Of a DNA stretch of 64,000 bases, positions 27,315 to 36,048 are shown piece after piece; position 1 is the first letter of the stretch; the number at the start of each line of letters is the position of its first letter. The notes beneath the pieces are model-generated. The model made no database searches. It had not been told where the DNA came from and saw only the letters and a program-made list of their open reading frames with translations. Both the position numbers and the translations under genes were made by a program. This DNA comes from CAILZL01 sp963748005 (GTDB lineage Bacteria; Pseudomonadota; Gammaproteobacteria; Steroidobacterales; Steroidobacteraceae). The stretch is taken from contig CAVVHH010000003.1 of the NCBI GenBank assembly GCA_963748005.1, forward strand, positions 682,001 through 746,000, given 5' to 3'.

Positions 27315-28244
27315 ATGACCCAATCAACGTCCTGCCTGGCGGCTACTGTCCTGACCGGCCTCATCTCGGCTGCTTCCGCTCAGGTTCCACCAGAACTGGC
27401 CGCAGCCAACCGCGCTATCGGCAAAGCCAATGACCAACCAGCGACCGCAAAGCTGTATGGGCCACTGGCTGAAAAACCGCCCTACTCTTACGCGAAGGTT
27501 TCACGCGACCTCTCGTATGGTCCCTATCCGCAGAATATGCTGGATGTGTTTCAGCCTGCCAAAGACGGAGTGCCCAGACCCGTCGTGATCTATGCATCGG
27601 GTGGCACAGGCATGCGTGTATCAGGCGACAAGGACGCGGTGAATCCCGGTGTCTTTTACGAAAACATCATGCTGTGGGCCGTCAAGCACGACATGATCGG
27701 CGTGAATACCGACCGTCGTCCCTGGCAGAACATGCCGTGGGATACCGGTGCACACGACGTTGCAGCGATGATTCAGTGGGTGAAGACCAACATCGCCCGC
27801 TATGGTGGTGATCCGAATCAGATCTTTTTCTTCGGGCATGCTTATGGCGGCACTCAGCTCACCACGTATCTAGGGCACAAGGAATTCTGGGGCGGACCGA
27901 CGACCGGATTGAAAGGTGCAATCCTGATCTCCGCGCCCTTCAACCTCGCGCCGCTGATGGGGCCGCCGGGAAATCGCGCCGGCAATCCGATGTTCGACGC
28001 CGCTCATTCCAATCTGGAAGGAATGAAGACCGTGGACCTGCCTCTCTACCTGGGTTCAGCGGAGTACGAGGAAGATGGCACACTGGCCTCAGCCGATCTT
28101 CTGTATCAGCAACTCTGTTTGAAGAAATGCCCCGCCCACGATGTGTACAAGGATCATCAGCACATCTCGGTCACTTACTCGTTCAACACAACGGACGAGT
28201 CGGTATCAGGTTCGGTGCTGAGCTGGATACGCAGCGTACGCTGA
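27315..28244 (+). CDS. Exported esterase-like alpha/beta-hydrolase with Ser replaced by Ala
   Basis: A 309-residue alpha/beta-hydrolase-fold protein with a signal peptide (MTQSTSCLAATVLTGLISAASA). The fold resembles carboxylesterase/BD-FAE-type enzymes: PYPQNMLDVFQP, VVIYASGGTG where an HGG oxyanion motif is expected, MIQWVKTNIARYGGDPNQI, and a C-terminal histidine in DHQHIS (H281 or H283). The nucleophile elbow reads GHAYGG (174-179), with codon GCT at residue 176, so the catalytic serine is alanine. It is either inactive, a binding protein, or uses another mechanism. An earlier ATG at 27228 overlaps the previous stop but would spoil the signal peptide. Confidence 0.75.
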   Translation: MTQSTSCLAATVLTGLISAASAQVPPELAAANRAIGKANDQPATAKLYGPLAEKPPYSYAKVSRDLSYGPYPQNMLDVFQPAKDGVPRPVVIYASGGTGMRVSGDKDAVNPGVFYENIMLWAVKHDMIGVNTDRRPWQNMPWDTGAHDVAAMIQWVKTNIARYGGDPNQIFFFGHAYGGTQLTTYLGHKEFWGGPTTGLKGAILISAPFNLAPLMGPPGNRAGNPMFDAAHSNLEGMKTVDLPLYLGSAEYEEDGTLASADLLYQQLCLKKCPAHDVYKDHQHISVTYSFNTTDESVSGSVLSWIRSVR

Positions 28245-28405
28245 ATTTTTTGAGCCCTGCGAATAAATAGATCAACGCGCGAGGTTCGGCGCGGAAATAT
28301 GCTGTGGTATGCAGGATCAATAACGTTGCTTGATTACTTTGCCAACTGGTAATCGCAGATCAGTAAGAGAGGAACACCCAATCTCCTCCGGAACCACCAA
28401 AGACT

Positions 28406-28435
28406 GTGGAGAGGTTCCATCTGGAACCTCTCCAC
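28406..28435. terminator. Perfect 13 bp hairpin, probable bidirectional terminator
   Basis: GTGGAGAGGTTCC and its exact complement flank a 4 nt loop. It lies between the esterase-like gene (+) and the TonB receptor (-), which converge here. No long T-run follows, so termination is likely but not certain. Confidence 0.55.
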
Positions 28436-28449
28436 TTGTTACGATCATT

Positions 28450-28545
28450 AACATCTTGAGTTTGAACCCCAAGGTGTAGGCACGACCAATCGCATCATCA
28501 CCAACACAAAGCCATCACGCAAACCGGGTCGGGATCCATTACCTA
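28450..28545 (-). pseudogene. Relic of a TonB receptor C-terminus
   Basis: About 96 bp read on the minus strand encode GNGSRPGLRDGFV, then after a one-base frameshift GDDAIGRAYTLGFKLKM. This is clearly related to the end of the adjacent functional receptor (GNSVRPGLRDSHV...DDIVGRAYTLGFKLKM). The rest of the gene is missing, so a third receptor was probably lost by deletion. Confidence 0.75.
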
Positions 28546-28553
28546 CATAAACC

Positions 28554-28579
28554 GGAAGGGACCCGACTGAGCCCCTTCC
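28554..28579 (-). terminator. Hairpin downstream of TonB receptor 1
   Basis: Arms GGAAGGG and CCCTTCC lie 32 bp after the receptor stop. This is a plausible 3' end signal, without a strong T-run. Confidence 0.35.
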
Positions 28580-28610
28580 GCGTTGCTGATCACTTGACCC
28601 GCCAGCCCGG

Positions 28611-31535
28611 TTACATCTTGAGCTTGAAGCCCAATGTGTAGGCCCGGCCGACAATATCGTCGCTGGTGACGTGACTGTCACGCAGACCCGGTCGAACGCT
28701 GTTGCCAATACTCGAACCGCCCGGCGCCTTGGCGTCGAACAGATTCGAAACATTGAAGTAGACCTCGGCGTTGGCTTGCTCCATGAATAGCAGCTTGTAA
28801 GCCAATGTCAGGTTGGTGGTGGTGAAGCTGTCCATCTTGCTGGCCCACACCCGTCGATCCGCGGGCAGCGATTCGTCGCCTTCGACCTTCAAGGAGTCGC
28901 GGTAGCGCAGCATCAGATTGACTGAGAAGGCGTCGGTCAGCTCAGCATTCACGAAGCCGGTGATACGCACTCGGGCACCGGAGTACAGACCCGTGCCACC
29001 GAATGCCACACCGCCCTGGTCGATTCTCGAGCCTGGAGACAGGTAGATGGCATGCGGCTGATAGGCCGTCAGCAAACGCAAGTTCACTGGACGCTCAGCG
29101 ATACGCATCTTGTAATTGATTTCCAGGTCGGCGCCGTAGCTTTCGATGTTGGCGATGTTCTGAAATTTCGAATATACCGCCGTCCATGCATTGGTCGCTG
29201 GATTGGTTGCTGCGGGATTATTTGGATTGTAGGCCGCCACTCCCGTGCCCAAGGGGCGGTCCTGCAGGGCACAGAGCGGTGACAGCGGTCCGCCAGCGGC
29301 CGCGCTCGCATAGCAGGTCTCCTGATTGGCCCGGCTGGAGCCGACAATCAGCTGGATGGCGTCGTCGATCTTGATGTGATAACCGTCCAGCGCAATGCTC
29401 AGGTTGGGTGTGGCATTGATGACGATGCCGCCAGTAATGGTCTTGGCCACCTCCGCTGACAGATCGATGTTGCCCTGATCCCTTGAGGGCACCGGAGGCC
29501 CGGCGGTGGCACCCGGGACGCCGGCCAGATAGTCCACCGGGGTGACGGGCAACGAACTGGCCGGAACGTATAACTCATACAACGATGGTGCACGGATGTC
29601 TTGCGAGCCGGTGGCGCGGAATCGCACCACGTCATTGACGTGATAGTCGAGTCCCAGCTTCCAGGTCGTATAGTCGCCACTCAGGCTGTACTGGGTGTAA
29701 CGCACGGCGCCGTTGACGTTCAACGACTGGATGCCAGGCGCATCCTTTACCAGCGGCACATCCGCTTCCAGCGCAGCTTCTTTAGCGGACTGGCTCAGCG
29801 TATCGGTGGAGGGGAAGGGGTATTTCCACAGGCCCTGTGTGCCACGGGTCGTGCTACCTGCGGCGAGGCGGCAATTTGCCTGACCAATTGCTGTACTTCT
29901 GATGAAGCTGCAGTCAACGGCTGCCGTGGCATCAGTGGTCGACTTCTCGCGGAAGCTCAACTCGCGCCACTCGCCTGACAGCGCCATGTTGACCGGTCCT
30001 GCCCAGGTATTGAACAGTGATCCGGTGATATGACCCGCGACGTTGTCCTGCGTGGTCACGGCTGTCCAATCAGCCCGCGGCATGATGTAGGCCAAAGCTG
30101 CTGCGCTGGGCGCAGTCGGGCCGAACAGGTTGATGGGCACACAATTCGCGTAGGCGGAACTGGCCAAGCTCGCGGCACAGACGATATTGCCGCCGGAGCT
30201 CACCGCATCGACTGCTGCATACAGCCTCTGGTAGTTGAGGCTGTTCTCCAGCGTATTGTCCAGCTGGGCCCGGCCATGGTTGTAGTTCAGCCCCCATTTG
30301 AAGTCGCCCAGCGAGCCCTCCAGCCCGGCGCTGTAGACCCATTGCGACGAATCAATGATCGAGTGGTAGCGGCTGAAGTTGCCCATCAGCTGGTTCAGCC
30401 GAAAGATGGTGACGCCCGCATTAGTCAATTGACTACTGTAAGTCGGGTTCAGAAAAGGGTTGGTCGCCGACAGGCTCACTGTTTCCCGGTAGTTGTCGCC
30501 ATAGACCTCGTCATTCTTGATTTCGCCGGCCACCTGCAAATAGCCGTGCAAAGTGTCGGTCAGGTCATGGTCGTAGCGAACGAAGAACTGATCCTGTTCG
30601 GTCGGCGCCATCAGCGAGGTGTCATACAGCGCAGCGTCTCCGCCCACATTCGCAAGCGGCGAAGGGGTGACGTACGGTGTCAGCACGCCGTTGGTGGCGA
30701 ACTGCTGATTGTTCAGCGGGCCGCCATTATTGATCACGCCACCATAGGTGGCGCCAGCTACACGCACGTTGTTGTTCAGGGTGTAAGGATTGGAAGGGGT
30801 GCCGTTACCGGTCACGCCCCAGCCCCAGATCCAGGGACGTTCCGATTTGGCCAGGATGCCGCTATTGTCCAGATGCTGGTAGCTGCCCTCGATGTGACCG
30901 CGGCCGCCAAACAGTTCGGTACCGGCGGCGATGCCGATATCCCACTTTTTCGCGTCGCCACGCTCCGATTGTCCAACGCTGCCTTCAACGCGAATTCCGT
31001 TGAAATTCTTGTTGAGGATGTAGTTGACCACGCCGGCCACGGCGTCCGAACCATACACTGCGGAAACGCCGCCCGTGACCAGGTCGACCCGCTGTACCAG
31101 CATCTGCGGGATGATGTCAGCGTCCACGGCATTGTTGAAGGTCGTCGGTGGAATACGGTAGCCGTCCATCAGCACCAGGGTGCGGTTCGTGCCCAAGTTG
31201 CGCAGATTGAGCATGTTCGCGCTGGCGTTCCCGCCGCCCTGACTGCCCTGCACTGCCGGTGCGGAGGTGGTGTTGCGCGAACCGGCAAACGCCGGCATGG
31301 CGCCCAAAGCTTCCTGCAGGTTGCCGGGCGTGCTTTTCAGCAGGTCTTCTGCCTGAACCATGGTGACCGGCGACGGACTGTCATTGCCGTTGGTAATAAC
31401 GCGGGAACCCGTTACGACAATTTCTTCCAGCACATCTTCCTTGGGTGCTGTTTGTGCATGCGCAGTAAACGCAAACGCCAGTGTGCTGGTCCCCGCCAGC
31501 AACATCGCTGGCCTAATAAATCTTATGGATCTCAT
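28611..31535 (-). CDS. TonB-dependent outer-membrane receptor 1
   Basis: A 974-residue receptor. The ATG at 31535 follows GGGGGA. It has a signal peptide (MRSIRFIRPAMLLAGTSTLAFAFTAHAQ), TonB-box-like EEIVVTGSRV, a plug domain (about 55-190, NLRNLGTNRTLVLMDGYRIP, VDLVTGGVSAVYGSDAVAGVVN) and a long 22-strand-type barrel ending in LGFKLKM with a terminal aromatic pattern. The substrate is unknown; receptors with this N-terminus are often used for large organic molecules rather than only siderophores. It is strongly related to receptor 2 at 32364, including the upstream leader. Confidence 0.92.
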   Translation of the reverse strand: MRSIRFIRPAMLLAGTSTLAFAFTAHAQTAPKEDVLEEIVVTGSRVITNGNDSPSPVTMVQAEDLLKSTPGNLQEALGAMPAFAGSRNTTSAPAVQGSQGGGNASANMLNLRNLGTNRTLVLMDGYRIPPTTFNNAVDADIIPQMLVQRVDLVTGGVSAVYGSDAVAGVVNYILNKNFNGIRVEGSVGQSERGDAKKWDIGIAAGTELFGGRGHIEGSYQHLDNSGILAKSERPWIWGWGVTGNGTPSNPYTLNNNVRVAGATYGGVINNGGPLNNQQFATNGVLTPYVTPSPLANVGGDAALYDTSLMAPTEQDQFFVRYDHDLTDTLHGYLQVAGEIKNDEVYGDNYRETVSLSATNPFLNPTYSSQLTNAGVTIFRLNQLMGNFSRYHSIIDSSQWVYSAGLEGSLGDFKWGLNYNHGRAQLDNTLENSLNYQRLYAAVDAVSSGGNIVCAASLASSAYANCVPINLFGPTAPSAAALAYIMPRADWTAVTTQDNVAGHITGSLFNTWAGPVNMALSGEWRELSFREKSTTDATAAVDCSFIRSTAIGQANCRLAAGSTTRGTQGLWKYPFPSTDTLSQSAKEAALEADVPLVKDAPGIQSLNVNGAVRYTQYSLSGDYTTWKLGLDYHVNDVVRFRATGSQDIRAPSLYELYVPASSLPVTPVDYLAGVPGATAGPPVPSRDQGNIDLSAEVAKTITGGIVINATPNLSIALDGYHIKIDDAIQLIVGSSRANQETCYASAAAGGPLSPLCALQDRPLGTGVAAYNPNNPAATNPATNAWTAVYSKFQNIANIESYGADLEINYKMRIAERPVNLRLLTAYQPHAIYLSPGSRIDQGGVAFGGTGLYSGARVRITGFVNAELTDAFSVNLMLRYRDSLKVEGDESLPADRRVWASKMDSFTTTNLTLAYKLLFMEQANAEVYFNVSNLFDAKAPGGSSIGNSVRPGLRDSHVTSDDIVGRAYTLGFKLKM

Positions 31536-31578
31536 CAGTCTTCCCCCTTGAGTTGCCGTCCCGTAGCCGTTGACAGCT

Positions 31579-31643
31579 TGACATTGCCTGTTTTCAGGCA
31601 CGCCACGTCAGGATTCAAACCCTGATCTTCGGTATGTCAAGCC
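31579..31643 (-). repeat. Conserved leader of TonB receptor 1
   Basis: The stretch GACATTGCCTGTTTTCAGGC, then a GTCAGGATTCAA...CCTGATCTTCGG segment, is nearly repeated at 35256-35320 upstream of receptor 2. Both contain the small hairpins CCTGttttCAGG and CAGGattcaa..CCTG. The match suggests shared regulation or simply recent duplication of gene plus promoter. Confidence 0.6.
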
Positions 31644-32261
31644 GCGTATTAGGAGAAGTAATACAGGTTCAGATATAAGAAGTCCACCGTAACCCATAGA
31701 AAACGGGTTGGGGTCATAAGATATCCGAGAGTCGAGTGTACGCGCGTGGGCCAGCTGGGGAGTTGAATTGGTTTTCAATGCTGACGATTCATTCCTGTTG
31801 ATAACGTCATGCCAGACAGCGCACCCGTGCTGCCAGATTCGTTATCGTTGCTGCCATCTCTCCCATACCCGTGCTTGACAGGCACGTGACATGTTTGAGT
31901 TTTTTAAGCGACTATCCACGTAGCTGCCTCTGCCATCACGTGCAGGCAGGCTGAACATGTGCATCAGGCCAGTCTATTGGTAATGCTCGTAGAGCAAGAA
32001 ACCGAACGCTTGTGGGTCAACTGTTGAATCACACACTGAAGCATCACGTATTGACGGATTCAAACCCCGCATCTTGGGCTTGAAAGAATCGCCTCCAGAA
32101 ATCCACGATTGCAGCTCTCGCAACGTCTGATAACTGTCTTCGGGATTGGTCTCCAGTGCCTGTCCTGGGGAGCATTGAAACATGCAGGAGAGAAAGAGAA
32201 CCGCTGGTCAATTTCGGCCAACCAGCCTCAGCCTGCCGCCATCCAGACCACCGCCCGATCG
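31644..32261. other. Gene-free stretch between the two TonB receptor genes
   Basis: About 620 bp. Short open frames exist (for example about 31974-32183 on the minus strand) but none has a ribosome-binding site or recognisable motif. The composition looks less ordered than in the flanking genes, compatible with decayed coding DNA. I see no RNA gene or clear repeat. Confidence 0.4.
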
Positions 32262-32300
32262 AAAAACAAAAAAGGCTCAGCCGACACTCACGGCTGAGCC
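32262..32300 (-). terminator. Rho-independent terminator of TonB receptor 2
   Basis: Minus-strand stem GGCTCAGCCG/CGGCTGAGCC is followed by a T-rich run (TTTTTTGTTTTTC). It lies 64 bp after the receptor stop. Confidence 0.85.
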
Positions 32301-32363
32301 ACATTCCGCAAAGTCCTGTAATGCTGCGGGTGTCTATATCACCCGCAAACATCAAACGTCGCC

Positions 32364-35213
32364 TCAGAACTTGTAGCGTGCACCCACGGTGAAGTAGCGC
32401 CCGACAATATCGTCGCCGATCGCCCAGCCGCCAAACTGACCGGTGTTAGCCAGAGTGCCATAGAAGTTCGCCGGCGGTGGCTCCTGGTCGAACAGGTTCT
32501 GTACGTTCAGGAACACATCCAGTTCACCCGAAGCGGCCGGCACGTGGTAGTTGAGGTTCAGATTAGAAGACCAGAACGAGGGGATCGACTCACCGCTCGT
32601 CGCCACTGACGGATCGCCGATCATCGACATACTGTTGCGCCACCGCGTCTGCAGATCGGCCGACAGCTGGTCGGTGAAACCGTACCTGATAAGCAGGGTT
32701 GCACGCGTCGACGGGGCCGCCTGCAGACCACCGAAGTCATACGACGCACCACCGTGATCAATCGTTGGCAAACCCGGCCGCTCGTAAGTGATCTCTGGCT
32801 GCCAGGTCAGCATGCCACGCAACACCAGAGGATGCGAACCGATCCGCGTTGAATAGTTCAGCTCCAGGTCAGTGCCATAAGTGTGGATGGTTGCGATATT
32901 GAAAGAGGTCGTACGCCATTCCGTCACGACATTGGTCGGCGTGTTGATGAAGTTGCCATTCGCGCGTGTCTGCAGCGAGCAATACACCGAAGCACCGCCA
33001 CTTGCATAGCAGGCCCGCTGGATCGCTTGATCAGTTCCCGCGATCGACACAATGGCATCCGAGATCTCGATGTCGTATCCGTCCAGCGATACGCTGAAAC
33101 CGGGCAGTGACTCCGATTCGAAGACGATGCCCAGTGTTGTCGTGTTACCCACCTCGGCCTTGAGTGTCGAATTGCCGAACTGAGTGCGGGGTGCCTGACT
33201 TTGGGCGTTGAGCAGCACGTCCGTAATATTCTGCGCCTGTCCCACGGCTGGTTCGAACAGATCATTCAGCGTGGGCGCACGGATGTCCTCCGAACGCGTG
33301 CCACGGACTCGCCACGAGTCGTTCAGATGCCAGTCAAGGCCCACCTTCCAGGTGGTGTAGTCGCCGCTGGTGTCGTAACTTGTGTACCTCAGCGCACCGT
33401 TCACGTTCAATGACTTGGCAAACGACGCATCGACCAGCAGCGGTGCGTCGAATTCAAAGGCACCCTCAGAGACGGTCTGTGAGACTTCCGGGCGATTGCC
33501 GAAGGCGTTGCCCCACTCCTGATTGCTATTTACGCAATTAATGAGGCGCAATCCCAATGTTGCACAGGTGGTCGGAGCGCTCGGCGGCATGCCACTCACG
33601 CTACTGAAGCTCTGCGTGCGCCACTCGGCGGACAGCGCGGCGTTGAAGGGGCCCGCCCAGGTATTGAACGGGGCGCCGCTGATGCTCGCGGCTACTTCGT
33701 CCTGCACAGTCTTGGCAGTGTACGTCGTATCGTCGGTTATGTAGTCAAGGGCCTGTGAACTTTCAGACCCCGGACCAAATACGTTGATCGGCACGCATCC
33801 GGGAAAGTTGCCCGCGGATGCAGTGGTGGACACCTGACAAACGATCTGGCCACCCACGTTGACCGCATCCAGTGCGGCTACGAGGCGCCATTGGTTGAGA
33901 TTGCCGTAACTGGTGGAGTCCATATCGGCGTCGCCATGGACGTAGCCGAGATCCCACTTGTAGTCACCCAGTTTGCCTTCGAGCCCCGTCATTACAAACA
34001 GTTGTTCCGCGTCGACCACCTGATTAAGACGAGTGCTATTGATGAATTTGCCGAAAGTGAAGGTAGTCTGGTTGGTCGGGATCTGATTTTGTATGGATGT
34101 CGGCAGGAATGCGTTGGTACGGCTGATCGCCGCACTGGTACCGATCGGCAGCCAGCCCGCGTAATAACTATTCTCCTTCTTGTTGTAGGCGGCCTCGACA
34201 TAGCCGTGAACATTGTCAGTGAAGTCGAAATCCAGGCGGGTGAACAGCTGATGGCTCTGCAATCCAGCCTTGAGCGAACCATCAAGATAAGCGCCATCGC
34301 CTCCAATCGCGATGTTGGCCGAGCCTGTTACCGACTGGGCCTGGCCGGGATTGAACGACGCCAGCGTGCTATTGGACGTGAACTGCTGGTTCAACAGTGC
34401 GCCGCTTCGAATCAGGCCGCCGAAGGTAGCGTCGTAACGGTGCAAACCACACGATATGAAATAGGGAATGGTTGTGCCATTGCCCGGCATGCCACACAGA
34501 TGATTGTTGGGTCGCGAAGAACGGAAGAGGATGCCTTCGTCGTCGTGGAACTCGTAGCTGGCTTCGATGTGTGCTCGTGAGCCCCAGTCCGTCCCGGCAG
34601 CGATACCCACCGAATATTGCTCACCATCGCTCTGCCCGGAGATGCCGTACTTCGCCTCCGCCTTCACACCATTGAAGTCCCGGTCAGTGATGAAGTTGAC
34701 AACGCCAGTGATGGCATCTGAACCGTACACGGCCGAGACACCGCCAGTCACCACGTCCACGCGCTTGATCATCAGCTGCGGAATCATGTCTGAGTCGACG
34801 ACGTTGGTCGAAGTCGTCGATGGGACGCGATGGCCGTCCATCAACACCAGAGTGCGCGCTTCACCCAGGTTACGCAGATTCAGGCTGGCGCGCGAGCCGT
34901 TGCCGCCGCCACCCGCGCCGATGCCCGTATTGGGATTGGATACCTGGCCATTCGAGCCGGAGAACACCGGCAGTACATTCAACGCCTCGGCGATCGTGCC
35001 CGGGTTCACAGCAAGCAAATTCTGCGCATCGACGACCGTCACCGGTGTCGGGCTGTTATTGCCGTTGGTGATTACGCGTGAACCGGTAACGACGATTTCT
35101 TCCAGCACCTCTTCTTTTGGCGCTGCTGTCTGCGCATACGCCGTAAAGGCGAACGCCAGCGTGCTTGTTCCTACCAGCAACATAGCTGGTCTGTTGAATC
35201 TTGCGGATTTCAT
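32364..35213 (-). CDS. TonB-dependent outer-membrane receptor 2
   Basis: A 949-residue receptor. The start is the ATG at 35213 (MKSARFNRPAMLLVGTSTLA). The signal peptide, TonB box EEVLEEIVVTGSRV and the plug (NLRNLGEARTLVLMDGHRVP, VVTGGVSAVYGSDAITGVVNF) nearly repeat receptor 1; the barrels diverge more. It ends in FTVGARYKF with the C-terminal Phe needed for BAM recognition. Substrate unknown. Its promoter region is shared in sequence with receptor 1, and a strong terminator follows. It is the last gene before tRNA-Val, at the right edge of the accessory block. Confidence 0.92.
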   Translation of the reverse strand: MKSARFNRPAMLLVGTSTLAFAFTAYAQTAAPKEEVLEEIVVTGSRVITNGNNSPTPVTVVDAQNLLAVNPGTIAEALNVLPVFSGSNGQVSNPNTGIGAGGGGNGSRASLNLRNLGEARTLVLMDGHRVPSTTSTNVVDSDMIPQLMIKRVDVVTGGVSAVYGSDAITGVVNFITDRDFNGVKAEAKYGISGQSDGEQYSVGIAAGTDWGSRAHIEASYEFHDDEGILFRSSRPNNHLCGMPGNGTTIPYFISCGLHRYDATFGGLIRSGALLNQQFTSNSTLASFNPGQAQSVTGSANIAIGGDGAYLDGSLKAGLQSHQLFTRLDFDFTDNVHGYVEAAYNKKENSYYAGWLPIGTSAAISRTNAFLPTSIQNQIPTNQTTFTFGKFINSTRLNQVVDAEQLFVMTGLEGKLGDYKWDLGYVHGDADMDSTSYGNLNQWRLVAALDAVNVGGQIVCQVSTTASAGNFPGCVPINVFGPGSESSQALDYITDDTTYTAKTVQDEVAASISGAPFNTWAGPFNAALSAEWRTQSFSSVSGMPPSAPTTCATLGLRLINCVNSNQEWGNAFGNRPEVSQTVSEGAFEFDAPLLVDASFAKSLNVNGALRYTSYDTSGDYTTWKVGLDWHLNDSWRVRGTRSEDIRAPTLNDLFEPAVGQAQNITDVLLNAQSQAPRTQFGNSTLKAEVGNTTTLGIVFESESLPGFSVSLDGYDIEISDAIVSIAGTDQAIQRACYASGGASVYCSLQTRANGNFINTPTNVVTEWRTTSFNIATIHTYGTDLELNYSTRIGSHPLVLRGMLTWQPEITYERPGLPTIDHGGASYDFGGLQAAPSTRATLLIRYGFTDQLSADLQTRWRNSMSMIGDPSVATSGESIPSFWSSNLNLNYHVPAASGELDVFLNVQNLFDQEPPPANFYGTLANTGQFGGWAIGDDIVGRYFTVGARYKF

Positions 35214-35847
35214 TACTACATGCCCCTTTCGTTGACTTTCAGTAACACCTGGCAACTCGACATTGCCTGTTTTCAGGCCCACTCCGTCAGGATTCAATTC
35301 CTGATCTTCGGTACGTCAAGCTGCGCAAGAGTGAACGCGGATTAATACCGTCTGAAATTGAAAAAGTCCACTGCGATTACCGGAAAAAGAACGCACACCA
35401 CAGATATTCGACAATTGAAACTGCGCATGCAGGTGCCAGACGGAGACTTGAATTGGTTTTTGTTGTTGGCATATTGATTTATGCTGACAGCAGCACGCGC
35501 GACAAAGCGTCCGTGCTCCTGAATGATAGTGTTGCTGCTTATCCCGGGTCGTGTGCTTGGCATGCATGAGCCTTTCAAAACGACCACGAGCGTATCCGAT
35601 TCGCCAGCACACGTATGGACGCTGAGCACGAAGCCACACGCCTGTGAAGCGGCTGTGGTGAGTCACCTACCGGTAAAAAAGCGCGTGGCGACGTATTCAG
35701 TCCGTCACATTCAACTTCCTGTACGTGAACCGCAACGCGTTCTGAGCTGGCAAGACAGAAACCGGTGACCCATTCGGCCACCTGATTTCGTCCCACTATG
35801 TCTAGCGCACAGCGGGAATCACGCTACGGCCACAAGTTTTTGAATAG
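35214..35847. other. Gene-free stretch between TonB receptor 2 and tRNA-Val
   Basis: 634 bp. The part nearest the receptor (35256-35320) is the duplicated leader also found before receptor 1. The rest has no convincing gene, integrase remnant or RNA; it is the expected right junction of the candidate island. Confidence 0.45.
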
Positions 35848-35922
35848 TGGTGGGCGCGACAGGGATCGAACCTGTGACCCCTACCATGTCAAGGTAGTGC
35901 TCTACCGCTGAGCTACGCGCCC
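35848..35922 (-). tRNA. tRNA-Val (anticodon GAC)
   Basis: A 75-nt cloverleaf on the minus strand: acceptor GGGCGCG/CGCGCCC, anticodon stem CTACC/GGTAG with loop TTGACAT, T arm ACAGGTTCGATCCCTGT, encoded CCA. Its 3' end faces the accessory block, and a diverged copy of its 3' portion lies 17.3 kb away at 18529. Confidence 0.96.
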
Positions 35923-36048
35923 GTTCCGCATCCGGACAACATTCTCTGTCCGACGAAAGGCGCGCAAGAATACCGGCGGGTATGACCCGAAGCAAGCTCA
36001 AAATCCCGATCCAGCAAAGTCCTGCAGACACACCGAATGGGCGTGCTC

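Noticed and set aside
28448..28753. 101-codon frame at the end of TonB receptor 1
   Set aside because: It runs out of frame through the receptor end and a frameshifted relic; it is not a gene.
30030..31625. 531-codon open frame on the plus strand opposite TonB receptor 1
   Set aside because: It is the antisense of a clear receptor gene, has no ribosome-binding site or domain, and follows from the codon bias of the real gene.
31974..32355. Two short minus-strand frames between the TonB receptors
   Set aside because: No Shine-Dalgarno, no motif and they overlap each other; perhaps decayed coding DNA.
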